Shown here: piece by piece, positions 1 to 10,986 of the stretch | Numbering within the stretch: the stretch's first letter is position 1 | Layout: each line of letters starts with the position of its first letter | NCBI RefSeq assembly: GCF_016888135.1 | Contig: NZ_JACSWB010000217.1 | Span: 62,001-126,000 of the forward strand | DNA from: Leptolyngbya sp. CCY15150 | GTDB taxonomy: Bacteria; Cyanobacteriota; Cyanobacteriia; RECH01 | Length of the DNA stretch: 64,000 nucleotides | Direction of reading: 5' to 3' | Notes under the pieces: model-generated | Told to the model about the DNA's origin: nothing | Databases searched by the model: none | Seen by the model: only the letters and a program-made list of their open reading frames with translations | Made by a program: the position numbers and the translations under genes

Positions 1-874
<874 letters not shown>

Positions 875-1078
875 TTAGGTACATTCCGAGGCATCGCGAC
901 GACCACTCCCCCGATAGGCAGAATCTTGGGTATCCTCTTGAGAGGACAGGTTCCACGATTCACTGATGGCTGGCTGAGTGGGATAGAGATAGACCGATGC
1001 GCAACTGCTGCTAGTTTCGTTAAAGGGAGTAGCGATCGCGATCAGGGCGCTAGTCGAGAGAAGGACGGCAATAGACAT
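875..1078 (-). CDS. Possible small exported peptide (doubtful)
   Basis: A 67-residue frame whose N-terminus (MSIAVLLSTSALIAIATP) reads like a short signal peptide, followed by a polar Ser/Thr-rich tail with two cysteines. There is no clear ribosome binding site and no recognised family. It sits alone between two unrelated genes, so it may be a chance frame. The only support is the hydrophobic leader placed directly at the start codon. Confidence 0.22.
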   Translation of the reverse strand: MSIAVLLSTSALIAIATPFNETSSSCASVYLYPTQPAISESWNLSSQEDTQDSAYRGSGRRDASECT

Positions 1079-1202
1079 GGCAAATGTTCATTTAGAAGTA
1101 TCTAATTCCAAATACGACTGAGGGTTGGCCATGTCAGGACGATTGCCTGGCTCGCCCACAACTTCTCAAGTTTCTTCACGTCACGCCATAGATTGATTAG
1201 AT

Positions 1203-1472
1203 ATGCCGAAATATGTTTTGTGGGGTCGCTACTGCGAGAATGTGCTAGAGAAGCGCGCTCCTTACCGCCAAGCTCATTTGGATGGGCTACAACAGCAGAA
1301 AGACTTAGGCGTCTTGCTCACCATTGGGCCAACCCAAGATGTCACCCAGGTTTTTGGGCTCTACGAAGCCGAGGATGAAGCTACCGTGCGCCGCTGGATC
1401 GAAGGGGATCCCTATTGGCAACACGGTATCTGGACAGAATATGAGGTGAAGGAGTGGATCCAGGCGTTTTAG
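1203..1472 (+). CDS. YciI-like (YCII-related domain) protein
   Basis: An 89-residue single-domain protein of the YCII-related superfamily, which has a dimeric ferredoxin-like alpha/beta fold. Typical features are the opening strand (KYVLWGRYCEN), the loop with an Arg and a His before a helix (APYRQAHLDGL), the GPTQD turn, and the closing section with DPYWQHGIWTEYEVKEW. Family members are proposed to act as small enzymes, but substrates are mostly unknown; I infer no specific reaction. The length is normal. No strong Shine-Dalgarno sequence precedes the ATG. The gene stands alone and a repeat copy follows 28 bases after its stop. Confidence 0.8.
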   Translation: MPKYVLWGRYCENVLEKRAPYRQAHLDGLQQQKDLGVLLTIGPTQDVTQVFGLYEAEDEATVRRWIEGDPYWQHGIWTEYEVKEWIQAF

Positions 1473-1500
1473 CGAACCCTACCCACGTCTGCAGACTAAG

Positions 1501-1598
1501 TAGGTGGACTCAATGCCGTGAAGCTTGCCGGGTTTCGACAACCCTCTTCTCGTCAGAATTTGAGCATTGAGCGACGTCGCTCATTTCGACGTCGAAAC
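1501..1598. repeat. Dispersed repeat, copy A
   Basis: This gene-free stretch between the YciI-like gene and the helicase matches 36661-36756, after glyS. Shared blocks include TAGGYGGACTCAAT, TGCCGG with TTTCGAC, CAACCCTCTTCTC, TTGAGCATTGAGC and ACGTCGAA, with small insertions between them. It shows no coding capacity. It ends in a short GACGTCG-rich inverted segment. Confidence 0.6.
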
Positions 1599-1638
1599 GC
1601 TTGCCCATCGTGACGGTCTCCCACGGATCGACAGAAAA

Positions 1639-3231
1639 CTACCGGAATAATTCAGGAAACTGAGCTTTCCACTGCTCTGCCCCAAATTCAAGCTGAAATT
1701 CTTCAATCACCCAGGTGAGGGGTTTGCGCTGCTGCTGGGCGATCGCCATCAGGTATTGCTTGTAGCGTTGGCGATCGCTGTCGGTGGGAGCATCCCCAAA
1801 AATACAGCCGCGCAGCCATTCATCCTTGGGATGACAGCCAAACTTTTCAAAGAAAGCATGGCGCGTCCAGTTGGGTGAGTTATTGTCGCGAAAATCCTTG
1901 GGACGGCGGCGTTTCAAAAAGCGGCGCATCCGCTGTTCTCGCAACTGACGCAGTTGTTCATCGCTGAGCAGCTCTACTAGGTCATCGGTGAGCAGTTCTG
2001 CTTCGCTGGGCCATTCATGCCCACAGTCAGGACATTCCAACAGAAACGACCAAACTAAGCGATTGCAAGACGGGCATTGCTTAGCGGGCACCGTCGGTTG
2101 ACCGTTCGTCTCTTTAGAGGTGGGCAATCGGTAGGACTGGATATCGTCTGGAAACCCCAGACGCTGCAGATTACCCGCCTGATCTAAAATGATGCCGTGG
2201 GTTTTGCCCGTGGCGGGAGAGATGCGCATCACCCGGCCAATTTGCTGTTGGTGCAGCGCCTTCGACTGGGTGGGGCGCAGCAGCAGCCCCACCTCCACAC
2301 TGGGCTCATCAAAGCCAATGCTAATCACGTTGCAGGAGGTCAGCACCATCAGCTTGCCCTGTTTGAGATCGGCATAGAGCTGCTGTCTTTCTTTAATCGG
2401 CGTGTTGCCCGACACCACATCCGCCGGAACCCCCGCTGCCGTAAAGGCTTCTGCCACATGGCGAGCATGGTCGATATCCACACAGAAGGCAATGGTGCGC
2501 TTATTCGACGTCAGCCGCTGCCACTCATCCACGATGCGCTGCACAAGTTCAGGGCGATCGCAGGCATTTTTTAGATCCCGCTCATCATAATCCCCTGCCA
2601 CCGTCCGCACGCCCTCCAAGCTCATCTGGGTGCCCTTCGGCATGCCAAAGTACTGCATCTTGGCCAAGAAGCCCATCTTTTGCAGTTCCGACGGCACTGG
2701 CGAATGCACTAGGGTTTCCATATGATCGCCCAGTTGTTCTTTGCCCAGTCGGTAAGGCGTGGCGGTCATGGCTAAGTGAACCGCCTTGGCATGGGTGGTG
2801 TAGAGCACCTCTTGGCCAATCTGGCTAAACACCGTGGTGTGGGCCTCATCGTAGAACACCATATGGGCCGGCCAAGTTCGCCACCAATCTCGCTTGGCCA
2901 TGGTTTGGATGCTGGCGATTTGAATGGGCGCGGTGGGATCTTCAGGCCAACCCGCCTTGATAAAGCCGCAGTGTAGCCCAAAGGACTGCATTTTTTCGTA
3001 GGTTTGCCCCACCAGCACATCTAAATGCACGAGAAACAGGAGCCGACAGCCCCGCGACTCTGTATGGGCACAAATCTGCCCACTGATGACGGTCTTTCCC
3101 GCCCCCGTCCCGGCAATAATGGCAACGCGCCGATGCCCTGCCGCCAGCTTTTCGTAGAGATCTTTAATCAGTTGCGATTGATAGGGACGCAGTTGGGGAG
3201 TAGAGGTGGATGAAACCGGTTGGGCAACCAT
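1639..3231 (-). CDS. DEAD/DEAH-box superfamily 2 helicase with zinc ribbon
   Basis: A roughly 530-residue SF2 helicase/translocase that couples ATP hydrolysis to movement on nucleic acid. Motif I GTGAGKT lies near residue 45, motif II DEAH near 130, motif III MTATP about 25 residues later, and motif VI QQIGRVMR near 330. Behind the two RecA-like lobes is a zinc ribbon (CPSC...CPDC, near 385-405) and a basic, helical C-terminal domain. The arrangement resembles SSL2/RadD-like helicases linked to DNA repair, but the exact substrate is unknown. I start at the ATG at 3231 rather than the TTG four codons earlier. A LexA-like site overlaps its likely -10 box. Confidence 0.85.
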   Translation of the reverse strand: MVAQPVSSTSTPQLRPYQSQLIKDLYEKLAAGHRRVAIIAGTGAGKTVISGQICAHTESRGCRLLFLVHLDVLVGQTYEKMQSFGLHCGFIKAGWPEDPTAPIQIASIQTMAKRDWWRTWPAHMVFYDEAHTTVFSQIGQEVLYTTHAKAVHLAMTATPYRLGKEQLGDHMETLVHSPVPSELQKMGFLAKMQYFGMPKGTQMSLEGVRTVAGDYDERDLKNACDRPELVQRIVDEWQRLTSNKRTIAFCVDIDHARHVAEAFTAAGVPADVVSGNTPIKERQQLYADLKQGKLMVLTSCNVISIGFDEPSVEVGLLLRPTQSKALHQQQIGRVMRISPATGKTHGIILDQAGNLQRLGFPDDIQSYRLPTSKETNGQPTVPAKQCPSCNRLVWSFLLECPDCGHEWPSEAELLTDDLVELLSDEQLRQLREQRMRRFLKRRRPKDFRDNNSPNWTRHAFFEKFGCHPKDEWLRGCIFGDAPTDSDRQRYKQYLMAIAQQQRKPLTWVIEEFQLEFGAEQWKAQFPELFR

Positions 3232-3326
3232 GGTCAGCAGCAACTAGAACAAAGAGATCCCTCGAAGGATAGCGAACATTAGGGGCGATCGCACTCCCTT
3301 GCACCGCTCATCTCCTGAGCTCAAGC

Positions 3327-3345
3327 ATTATAGTACAAAAGAACT
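3327..3345 (-). promoter_or_regulatory. Helicase promoter with LexA-like box
   Basis: On the minus strand, about 95 bases before the helicase ATG, a perfect TATAAT sits at 3327-3332. Directly upstream and touching it is AGTTCTTTTGTACT (3332-3345). This fits the published cyanobacterial LexA consensus RGTACNNNDGTWCB at every position but one (T for A in the first half). The overlap with the -10 box would suit a repressor. I saw no clear -35 hexamer. Confidence 0.4.
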
Positions 3346-4039
3346 ATAAAAATCCATTTCGGCAGGGGCGATCGCCCTCTGGTGTTACGGGATAGCCATG
3401 TCAGATTACAAAGCGTTACAGGATTGCCCGCCCCTCATGATTCGTAACAATTACAAACGTCTTCCCCATGACCCGCCGACCTTTTCCCAGATCATGCCGT
3501 GATCTATAAGACTTTATTTATGTTTGCCGCAGAAAGCATCAATTTTTGCCCTGATTTTGTGGGGGCATAGACCCGGTTTATCCAGTCCTAGAGCTTGGCC
3601 TATATGGAGTTCAGCGAACCGCTAGCCCCGGAAAACCCGGTTCTTGCCTGATACTTTTTTGTTTATTGTTCTGATTTTTATAAAAATTAGGTATAAAAAT
3701 TTGGTTTATGGTTTTTATACGTTTTGAGACTGTATTTGAGATATTAAAAGCTAATTATCAAATTCAATCAATTTCTAGATGCTATTTAAAGGGTCTTTTG
3801 ATTGGCGATCGCCTTTTCATTCCCAAGGGATTCATGAATAATGCTGTTCAGTAACCGATCGAGGCTAACGGTTTAGGTTTACAGAGTCGCATCGCGGCTC
3901 GCCCCAATCTTCACTCCCGCATTCATTCCCCCTTTCTAGCGGCATCTCCCTGAGCTGCTCAAGGCTACCGACGACGACTCTAGCCTCAGCTCCAGAGCTG
4001 CCCGCCCCGTCCTCAACGAACACAACAGGAGAACCCAGC
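3346..4039. promoter_or_regulatory. Long AT-rich upstream region of chlL with stacked palindromes
   Basis: Almost 700 bases with no gene. Between about 3500 and 3800 the composition turns sharply AT-rich compared with the rest of the window. It contains a perfect 12-base palindrome TTTTTATAAAAA (3675-3686), followed at once by GTATAAAAA (3691-3699) and its exact inverse TTTTTATAC (3712-3720) around a 12-base loop. This gives four copies of the TATAAAAA half-element in 46 bases. Position upstream of chlL suggests promoter or regulator sites, which is inference. Confidence 0.45.
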
Positions 4040-4903
4040 GTGAAACTAGCTGTTTATGGAAAAGGTGGTATCGGTAAATCCACCACAAGCTGCAACATCT
4101 CCGTAGCGCTCGCCAAGCGCGGCAAGAAAGTTCTGCAAATTGGCTGTGATCCAAAGCATGACAGCACCTTCACCCTGACAGGCTTCCTCATTCCCACCAT
4201 CATTGATACGCTGCAAGAAAAGGACTATCACTACGAAGATGTCTGGCCAGAAGATGTAATCTACAAAGGCTATGGCGGCGTGGACTGTGTAGAAGCTGGT
4301 GGGCCACCCGCCGGAGCAGGCTGCGGCGGCTATGTGGTGGGTGAAACCGTCAAGCTGCTGAAGGAACTCAACGCCTTTGATGAGTACGACGTGATTTTGT
4401 TTGACGTACTCGGCGACGTCGTTTGCGGTGGCTTTGCCGCACCGTTGAACTACGCCGACTATTGCATGATCATCACCGACAACGGCTTTGATGCCCTGTT
4501 TGCCGCCAACCGCATTGCTGCGTCGGTTCGCGAAAAATCTCGCACCCATCCCCTACGCTTGGCTGGATTGATCGGCAACCGCACCAGTAAGCGCGACCTG
4601 ATCGACAAGTACATTGAAACAGTGCCCATGCCGGTACTGGAAATTCTGCCCTTGATTGAAGACATCCGCGTCTCTCGGGTCAAAGGCAAGACCTTGTTTG
4701 AGATGGCTGAGACCGAGCCTGCCCTCAACTATGTCTGTGACTACTATCTCAACATTGCCGACCAGATTTTGGCCCAGCCCGAAGGCGTTGTTCCTAACGA
4801 CGCTCAGGATCGGGATCTGTTTGCCCTCCTGTCGGACTACTACCTCAACCCCACCACACCACAAACCCAACGGGAAGAAGCACCAGACCTGATGATGGTC
4901 TAG
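4040..4903 (+). CDS. chlL: Light-independent protochlorophyllide reductase, iron protein ChlL
   Basis: ChlL is the ATP-dependent electron donor of dark-operative protochlorophyllide reductase (DPOR). The homodimer passes electrons to ChlN-ChlB, which reduces ring D of protochlorophyllide. The 287-residue protein has the NifH-like P-loop GKGGIGKST at residues 7-15 and the two cysteines that hold the intersubunit 4Fe-4S cluster, Cys95 (GAGCGGY) and Cys129 (DVVCGG). The GTG start is set by AGGAG at 4027-4031, eight bases upstream. chlN follows 114 bases later in the same direction. chlB is not in the window. The C-terminus is slightly extended and polar. Confidence 0.97.
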   Translation: MKLAVYGKGGIGKSTTSCNISVALAKRGKKVLQIGCDPKHDSTFTLTGFLIPTIIDTLQEKDYHYEDVWPEDVIYKGYGGVDCVEAGGPPAGAGCGGYVVGETVKLLKELNAFDEYDVILFDVLGDVVCGGFAAPLNYADYCMIITDNGFDALFAANRIAASVREKSRTHPLRLAGLIGNRTSKRDLIDKYIETVPMPVLEILPLIEDIRVSRVKGKTLFEMAETEPALNYVCDYYLNIADQILAQPEGVVPNDAQDRDLFALLSDYYLNPTTPQTQREEAPDLMMV

Positions 4904-4909
4904 ATCTAG

Positions 4910-6430
<1,521 letters not shown>

Positions 6431-6460
6431 ACCCAAGTCTTCTTGCTCTGATATCTACCG

Positions 6461-6481
6461 GGAGTTCGCCCGTCGAACTCC
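6461..6481 (+). terminator. Hairpin after chlN
   Basis: GGAGTTCG (6461-6468) and CGAACTCC (6474-6481) form a perfect 8-bp stem with a 5-base loop, 30 bases after the chlN stop. There is no U-tract, so termination strength is uncertain. Confidence 0.5.
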
Positions 6482-6539
6482 TGGCTATCCTGATCTGGTC
6501 GCAGGGTAGAAGATGGGGAGCGATCGCTCAACCTCAACC

Positions 6540-6631
6540 TGTATAGCATCTCCGCTATAGGGTGCTGTTAGGCGTAGCGCACGGTCTCGTAAGACTTTGT
6601 GCGCTGCGCTTTGCCATACTGAGGCTATACA
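6540..6631. repeat. MITE-like structured repeat
   Basis: A 92-base element bounded by perfect 8-base inverted ends, TGTATAGC (6540-6547) and GCTATACA (6624-6631). Inside are a second copy of the end in inverse (GCTATA, 6554-6559) and an 11-bp near-perfect stem, GCGTAGCGCAC (6572-6582) with GTGCGCTGCGC (6599-6609), which itself encloses GTCT-CGTA-AGAC. Such GGCGTAGCGC cores are familiar from small dispersed cyanobacterial repeats. A minus-strand frame through it (6485-6670) is discarded as non-coding. Confidence 0.55.
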
Positions 6632-6690
6632 ATCCCACCCAGCCGCTAGCCAATAGGGTTTGCGCCCCATAACGTCATCAAGCCCCTAGC

Positions 6691-7122
6691 CTAGAACCGT
6701 CCCCACCATTGCCCACCTCGAAATCGCCAGCGGGGAAATAAGATGCGCATGAGACTTTGGGTGGTGATGAAATAACCTAGCCAGACGAGGCTGTAGTGCC
6801 AGAGGAAACCACCGAGGGGCATGGTGTTGCCAATACCCGGCAGACCTACGGTCGTTAACAGCGTGAGAATGAACAGCCCTTCCCATAACCCCGCCAAGAG
6901 TTGAAACACGGCGGGCCAGTCGTGATCCCAGCGGCGCTGCTGGAGGGCGTGATATAAGGTATCCCAGGCCATCCCGAAGAGCGCAACATAGGCCAAGATG
7001 AGGAAAAAAGGCGGCGACGGATCGCTGGGGTATAGAGTCGTGAACATTCCGGTGATCAGGACGCCCATGGTTGCCAAGATCAGCAGGCGGGTTTGCCAAC
7101 GGCCAAATAGGGTAGGAGTCAT
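6691..7122 (-). CDS. Conserved membrane protein of unknown function
   Basis: A 143-residue protein with about four hydrophobic segments: near residues 12-30, 38-55, 72-92 and 103-125. It ends in an Arg/Trp-rich cytoplasmic tail. No catalytic motif is visible and I do not recognise the family beyond a general impression of a cyanobacterial conserved membrane protein. It begins 14 bases after the stop of the creatininase-family gene on the same strand, so the two are probably co-transcribed. The MITE-like repeat lies just downstream. Confidence 0.7.
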   Translation of the reverse strand: MTPTLFGRWQTRLLILATMGVLITGMFTTLYPSDPSPPFFLILAYVALFGMAWDTLYHALQQRRWDHDWPAVFQLLAGLWEGLFILTLLTTVGLPGIGNTMPLGGFLWHYSLVWLGYFITTQSLMRILFPRWRFRGGQWWGRF

Positions 7123-7136
7123 AGAATTTTGAACAG

Positions 7137-7970
7137 CTAGGAGGGCGATCGCTCCGGAGTATCCTTCCAGGCTTGGGGTTGGCGGAAGCGATAGATATCT
7201 TCAATCACCTGTACCCAACCGTTGGTGACAGAATCCATGATGCGATCGCCTTTGTCAACGGTGGCAACGGTGGGATCGCCGAGGGTGCCGCTGCGGCTGA
7301 GATCGCGGGTTGTCCAGGCAAAGGGAAGCTTGCCCTCCATACTCAACAGACTATCGGTTGGCAACCCTTGGGGATACTCGGCTTGGGCGCGCTCCATCTG
7401 CACCTGATCGGGCAAAATCGAGAGCATGACGCTGGTTTCGGCATCACCGGCATGGATGCCCAACTCCTTCTCCTTCTCCGTCATCAGCTTGCCGGCATCG
7501 TGGGGCGCTCGCCAGGTAAACAGGGGAAACACCAAAAAGTCGTCGTGCTGTTGATGAAGATCTCGGGCGACAATCTCCATAATTTGCGGCTGACCACCGT
7601 GGGCATTGAGCAACACAAATTTCCGAAAGCCCGCGCGGTAGATACTTTCAGCAACCTCCATCAACAGCGCGATCAGGGTTTGGGCAGACAGCGTGATCGT
7701 GCCGGGAAAGTGCCAATGCTCATTGGATTTACCGTAGTGGAGCAGCGGCAGGGCATAGGCAGGGATGGAGGCGTCCAGTTTTGCTAAGGCCTGGCCCGTC
7801 ACCGCAGAGGCGATCGCTGCATCCACCGCTACGGGCAAATGGGGCCCATGCTGCTCAATTGCGCCGATGGGCTGAATGATCACGGTATTTTCTTTGTCGG
7901 GCATGGCCTGGATATCCGTCCAGGTGAGATAGGCGAAGAAGCGATCGGGGGGAATGAAGCCGTGTAGCAT
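7137..7970 (-). CDS. Creatininase-family metal-dependent amidohydrolase
   Basis: A 277-residue protein of the creatininase superfamily, whose members use a binuclear metal site to open cyclic or linear amides. Expected motifs are present: IGAIEQHGPHLPVAVDA near residues 36-52 (Glu, His and Asp ligands), the NAHGGQ motif near 120 and the GIHAGDAETSVML segment near 173-185 that supplies a metal-binding Glu. Cyanobacterial homologues are rarely characterised; the substrate could be a formamide, creatinine-like or ring amide. It is followed at 14 bases by a small membrane protein gene. Function beyond family is inference. Confidence 0.88.
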   Translation of the reverse strand: MLHGFIPPDRFFAYLTWTDIQAMPDKENTVIIQPIGAIEQHGPHLPVAVDAAIASAVTGQALAKLDASIPAYALPLLHYGKSNEHWHFPGTITLSAQTLIALLMEVAESIYRAGFRKFVLLNAHGGQPQIMEIVARDLHQQHDDFLVFPLFTWRAPHDAGKLMTEKEKELGIHAGDAETSVMLSILPDQVQMERAQAEYPQGLPTDSLLSMEGKLPFAWTTRDLSRSGTLGDPTVATVDKGDRIMDSVTNGWVQVIEDIYRFRQPQAWKDTPERSPS

Positions 7971-8046
7971 AGCAGCCCTGAACCATGGTCAATGTGGGAA
8001 TTTTAGCGTATTGCCCCACGCCCTGCCCTACTGCTCCATCTGAACC

Positions 8047-9924
8047 CTACTGCTCTAGCATCTGCAGTTTATAGAGGCTGGCATAGAGGCCACCCTGATC
8101 GAGAAGCTGATCGTGGCTACCCGATTCAATTAAACGCCCTTGCTTGAGCACCAAAATGCGATCAACCTTGCGAATCGTAGATAGACGGTGGGCAATGATG
8201 ATAGCGGTACGCTCTTCTAGAAGCGTCTCTAATGCCTCTTGGATCATGGCTTCGGTGCCTACGTCTAGATTGGCCGTGGCTTCATCAAGCACAAGGATCG
8301 GCGGATTGCGCACGGCGGCACGGGCAAAGGCCAACAGTTGCTTTTGTCCGCCCGACAGATTCGAACCCCGTTCCCGCAGTTGGGTATCGTAGCCCTGGGG
8401 CAGGTGTTCAATAAAGGCGGCGACGTTGGTTTGCACCGCCGCTTGGCGAATCTGCTCAATGGAATAGGTTTCGCCTAGGGAAATATTGCTTTTCACGTCT
8501 CCGGCAAACAGGAAGCCATCTTGGAGAATCACCGCCATGCGCCGCCGCAGTTCGGCTTGGGGCAGATCGCGAATATCCACCCCATCCAGCAAAATATGTC
8601 CCTGGGATGTTTCATAGAGACGGCACAGCAGGCGAATAATCGAGCTTTTTCCCGCGCCAGTGGGGCCGACGAGGGCCACCTTTTCACCGGGGCGAATGGT
8701 GAAGTCTAGGTCATGCAAGACGTATTCGTCAGACTTGTAGCCAAAGTAGACGTGATCAAAGCGAATTTCTCCGGGTGTGGCAGGGGCAACATTCACGAGC
8801 GTATCCGAGCGATCGCTCTCAGCAAGCTCTTTCTCAGATGCGGGGGGAGCGATCGCCTGGGCAAAAGAGAGATGCTCCGGATCCTGGATTTCGATCGGCT
8901 CGCTCATCAGGTTGTGAAAGCGCTCCATCGCTGTCAGACCCGCTTGGATCGCGGTAAATTTTTCAGCAAACTGGCGCAGGGGATTGAACAACCGCTGGGC
9001 AAACAAGATAAACGATGCCAACAGCCCAAAGTTGACCTGGTCTTCCATCACCAGCAAGCCACCGAGCCACAGCACAGCCGCGATCGCCACCAAGGCAATC
9101 CATTCCAACGTAGAAGAAATCGCCGCATCGTAGAGGATAGTTTTGTCTACTTCTTGAACATAGCGCTGGTTGACGGTGCGAAACAGTTGGCTATTAAAGG
9201 CTTCTCGGCGAAAGAGCTGGACGACATTAATCCCCAGAATATTTTCCTGGAGCGCCGCATTCAGCGACGATAGTTCTTCCCTTGCCCGGTAGTTGGCCAC
9301 CCGAAACTTTTGCTGAAAGACGATGGTGACCGCCGTTACGGGTATCAGCATCAGCACCAGCATCAGCGCTAGTTTCCACTGCAGGGAAAACATGATGATA
9401 ATCACCACCAGCATGGATGCTAGATCGCTCACGATGCCGATCGCCCCCGTGGCAAACACATCACCCAAGGCATCCACATCACTGGTGAGGCGGGTAATCA
9501 AACGGCCCACTGGCGTGCGATCGAAAAAGCGTACCGCCAGAGAGGTGACATGGCGGAATAGATCATCGCGGATGCTAGCCGTAATCCGCTGCCCCACCTC
9601 CTGCACCAAGTAGCCCTGAATGCCCACCAAGAGCAACCGCAGGGCAATCGTGGCCACCAAAAGCGACACCAGCAGGTTCAACCCCTGGGACAGGGTGCGT
9701 TCTGCCAAAAAGCCCATAGTCGGCTCATTGCGCAGAAGGGAAATGGCTTGACCGATTAATACCGGCTGCACCGATTCAGCGATCGCCAAGGGCACCAAAA
9801 GCACCATTGAGATGATCAATACCCGCCGGTTTTGGTGGGCATAGGGCAACAGCCGCAAAAAGAGCCGCCAGTCGGTCATGGGGCGGCGACTGGAATCGCC
9901 AAGGGGAGAAGATGCGCTAGTCAT
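8047..9924 (-). CDS. ABC transporter, fused permease-ATPase (exporter type)
   Basis: A half-size exporter of about 625 residues that would act as a homodimer or heterodimer in the plasma membrane. The N-terminal membrane domain has six predicted helices and the typical VRFFDRTPVGRLITRLTSDVD coupling region. The ATPase domain carries Walker A GPTGAGKSS, signature LSGGQ, Walker B ILVLDEATANLD and the H-loop IIAHRLST. Between the domains is a longer-than-usual linker rich in Ala/Glu (around SFAQAIAPPASEKEL). The substrate is unknown; the type includes lipid and multidrug exporters. I start at ATG 9924 because the upstream extension to 10011 looks non-conserved. It is divergent from the DMT gene. 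Confidence 0.92.
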   Translation of the reverse strand: MTSASSPLGDSSRRPMTDWRLFLRLLPYAHQNRRVLIISMVLLVPLAIAESVQPVLIGQAISLLRNEPTMGFLAERTLSQGLNLLVSLLVATIALRLLLVGIQGYLVQEVGQRITASIRDDLFRHVTSLAVRFFDRTPVGRLITRLTSDVDALGDVFATGAIGIVSDLASMLVVIIIMFSLQWKLALMLVLMLIPVTAVTIVFQQKFRVANYRAREELSSLNAALQENILGINVVQLFRREAFNSQLFRTVNQRYVQEVDKTILYDAAISSTLEWIALVAIAAVLWLGGLLVMEDQVNFGLLASFILFAQRLFNPLRQFAEKFTAIQAGLTAMERFHNLMSEPIEIQDPEHLSFAQAIAPPASEKELAESDRSDTLVNVAPATPGEIRFDHVYFGYKSDEYVLHDLDFTIRPGEKVALVGPTGAGKSSIIRLLCRLYETSQGHILLDGVDIRDLPQAELRRRMAVILQDGFLFAGDVKSNISLGETYSIEQIRQAAVQTNVAAFIEHLPQGYDTQLRERGSNLSGGQKQLLAFARAAVRNPPILVLDEATANLDVGTEAMIQEALETLLEERTAIIIAHRLSTIRKVDRILVLKQGRLIESGSHDQLLDQGGLYASLYKLQMLEQ

Positions 9925-10070
9925 GTAGATTTCAGGTGGGGGAAGCGAGGCTGTCAAGGGCAGTGCTACACTGCGTACCACGTTCAGCAAGTCTTTCCCA
10001 CTGTAGCGCATGGGACGCGATCGCTTCCTAGCCTGCCTACCTCACCCTATCCCTCCCCTAGTTCTGAACG

Positions 10071-10952
10071 ATGACCGTACATCAGACGTCTCAAACGCTA
10101 CGAGCCACAGGCATTGGCTTCACCGCCATCATGATGTGGGCTACCTTGGCATTATTGACCAAACTGAGCGGCACCGTGCCCCCGTTTCAGCTTACGGCCA
10201 TGGCGTTTACCGTTGCCTTTGGCATTGGTCTCGCTATGTGGTGGCGGCAGGGCAAGGTCATCTGGTCTCGACTGCGCCTCCCCCTGCCGGTATGGGGCGT
10301 CGGTGTTGCAGGACTCTTTGGCTTTCACCTGTTCTATTTCATCGCCCTCAGCAACGCACCGGCCGCGGAAGCCAGCCTGATTGCCTACCTCTGGCCCCTG
10401 TTGATTGTGCTGCTGTCTGCCCTACTGCCCAACGAATCGCTGCGCTGGTTCCATGGCGTCGGGGCGATCGCCGGTTTTCTAGGAGCTGGTTTACTAATCA
10501 GCAATGGTCAAGCTTTGCGCATCGACCCGCGCTACAGCCTGGGCTATCTGGCAGCGATCGCCGCCGCCCTGATTTGGGCTGGCTATTCTGTTCTATCTCG
10601 GCGGTTTGGCCGCATTCCCACCGATGCCGTCGGCGGATTTTGCGGCGTCACAGCCCTGCTCGCCTGGATCTGCCATGGTCTTTTTGAAACCACGGTCTGG
10701 CCCGTAGGCAGTCAGTGGCTGGCGGTCTTCGGACTCGGATTGGGGCCCGTCGGTCTCGCCTTTTTCACCTGGGACTACGGCGTCAAGCATGGCAACATCA
10801 AAGTTCTAGGTGCCCTTTCCTACCTAGCACCCTTGCTATCGACACTCCTGCTCATAGCCTGCGGCTTTGCCCTACCCAGTTGGAGTGTAGCGATCGCCTG
10901 TCTGTTCATTATCGGCGGTGCCGTTTTAGCCGCGGGCGACATCCTGCGCTAG
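10071..10952 (+). CDS. EamA/DMT-family transporter
   Basis: A 293-residue integral membrane protein with about ten transmembrane helices arranged as two EamA repeats. The first covers roughly residues 12-150 and the second 165-293; the typical end-of-repeat pattern LSYLAPLLSTLLL is visible in the second. Members export amino acids or other metabolites; the opening (TGIGFTAIMMWATLALLTKL) recalls YddG-type aromatic amino acid exporters, but this is only similarity in style. It is divergent from the ABC exporter across 146 bases. Confidence 0.88.
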   Translation: MTVHQTSQTLRATGIGFTAIMMWATLALLTKLSGTVPPFQLTAMAFTVAFGIGLAMWWRQGKVIWSRLRLPLPVWGVGVAGLFGFHLFYFIALSNAPAAEASLIAYLWPLLIVLLSALLPNESLRWFHGVGAIAGFLGAGLLISNGQALRIDPRYSLGYLAAIAAALIWAGYSVLSRRFGRIPTDAVGGFCGVTALLAWICHGLFETTVWPVGSQWLAVFGLGLGPVGLAFFTWDYGVKHGNIKVLGALSYLAPLLSTLLLIACGFALPSWSVAIACLFIIGGAVLAAGDILR

Positions 10953-10986
10953 CGTAGCGATCGATTCACGCTCGAATCCTCACCCA

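Noticed and set aside
6485-6670. 61-residue minus-strand frame
   Set aside because: It runs through the MITE-like repeat and shows no protein-like composition.
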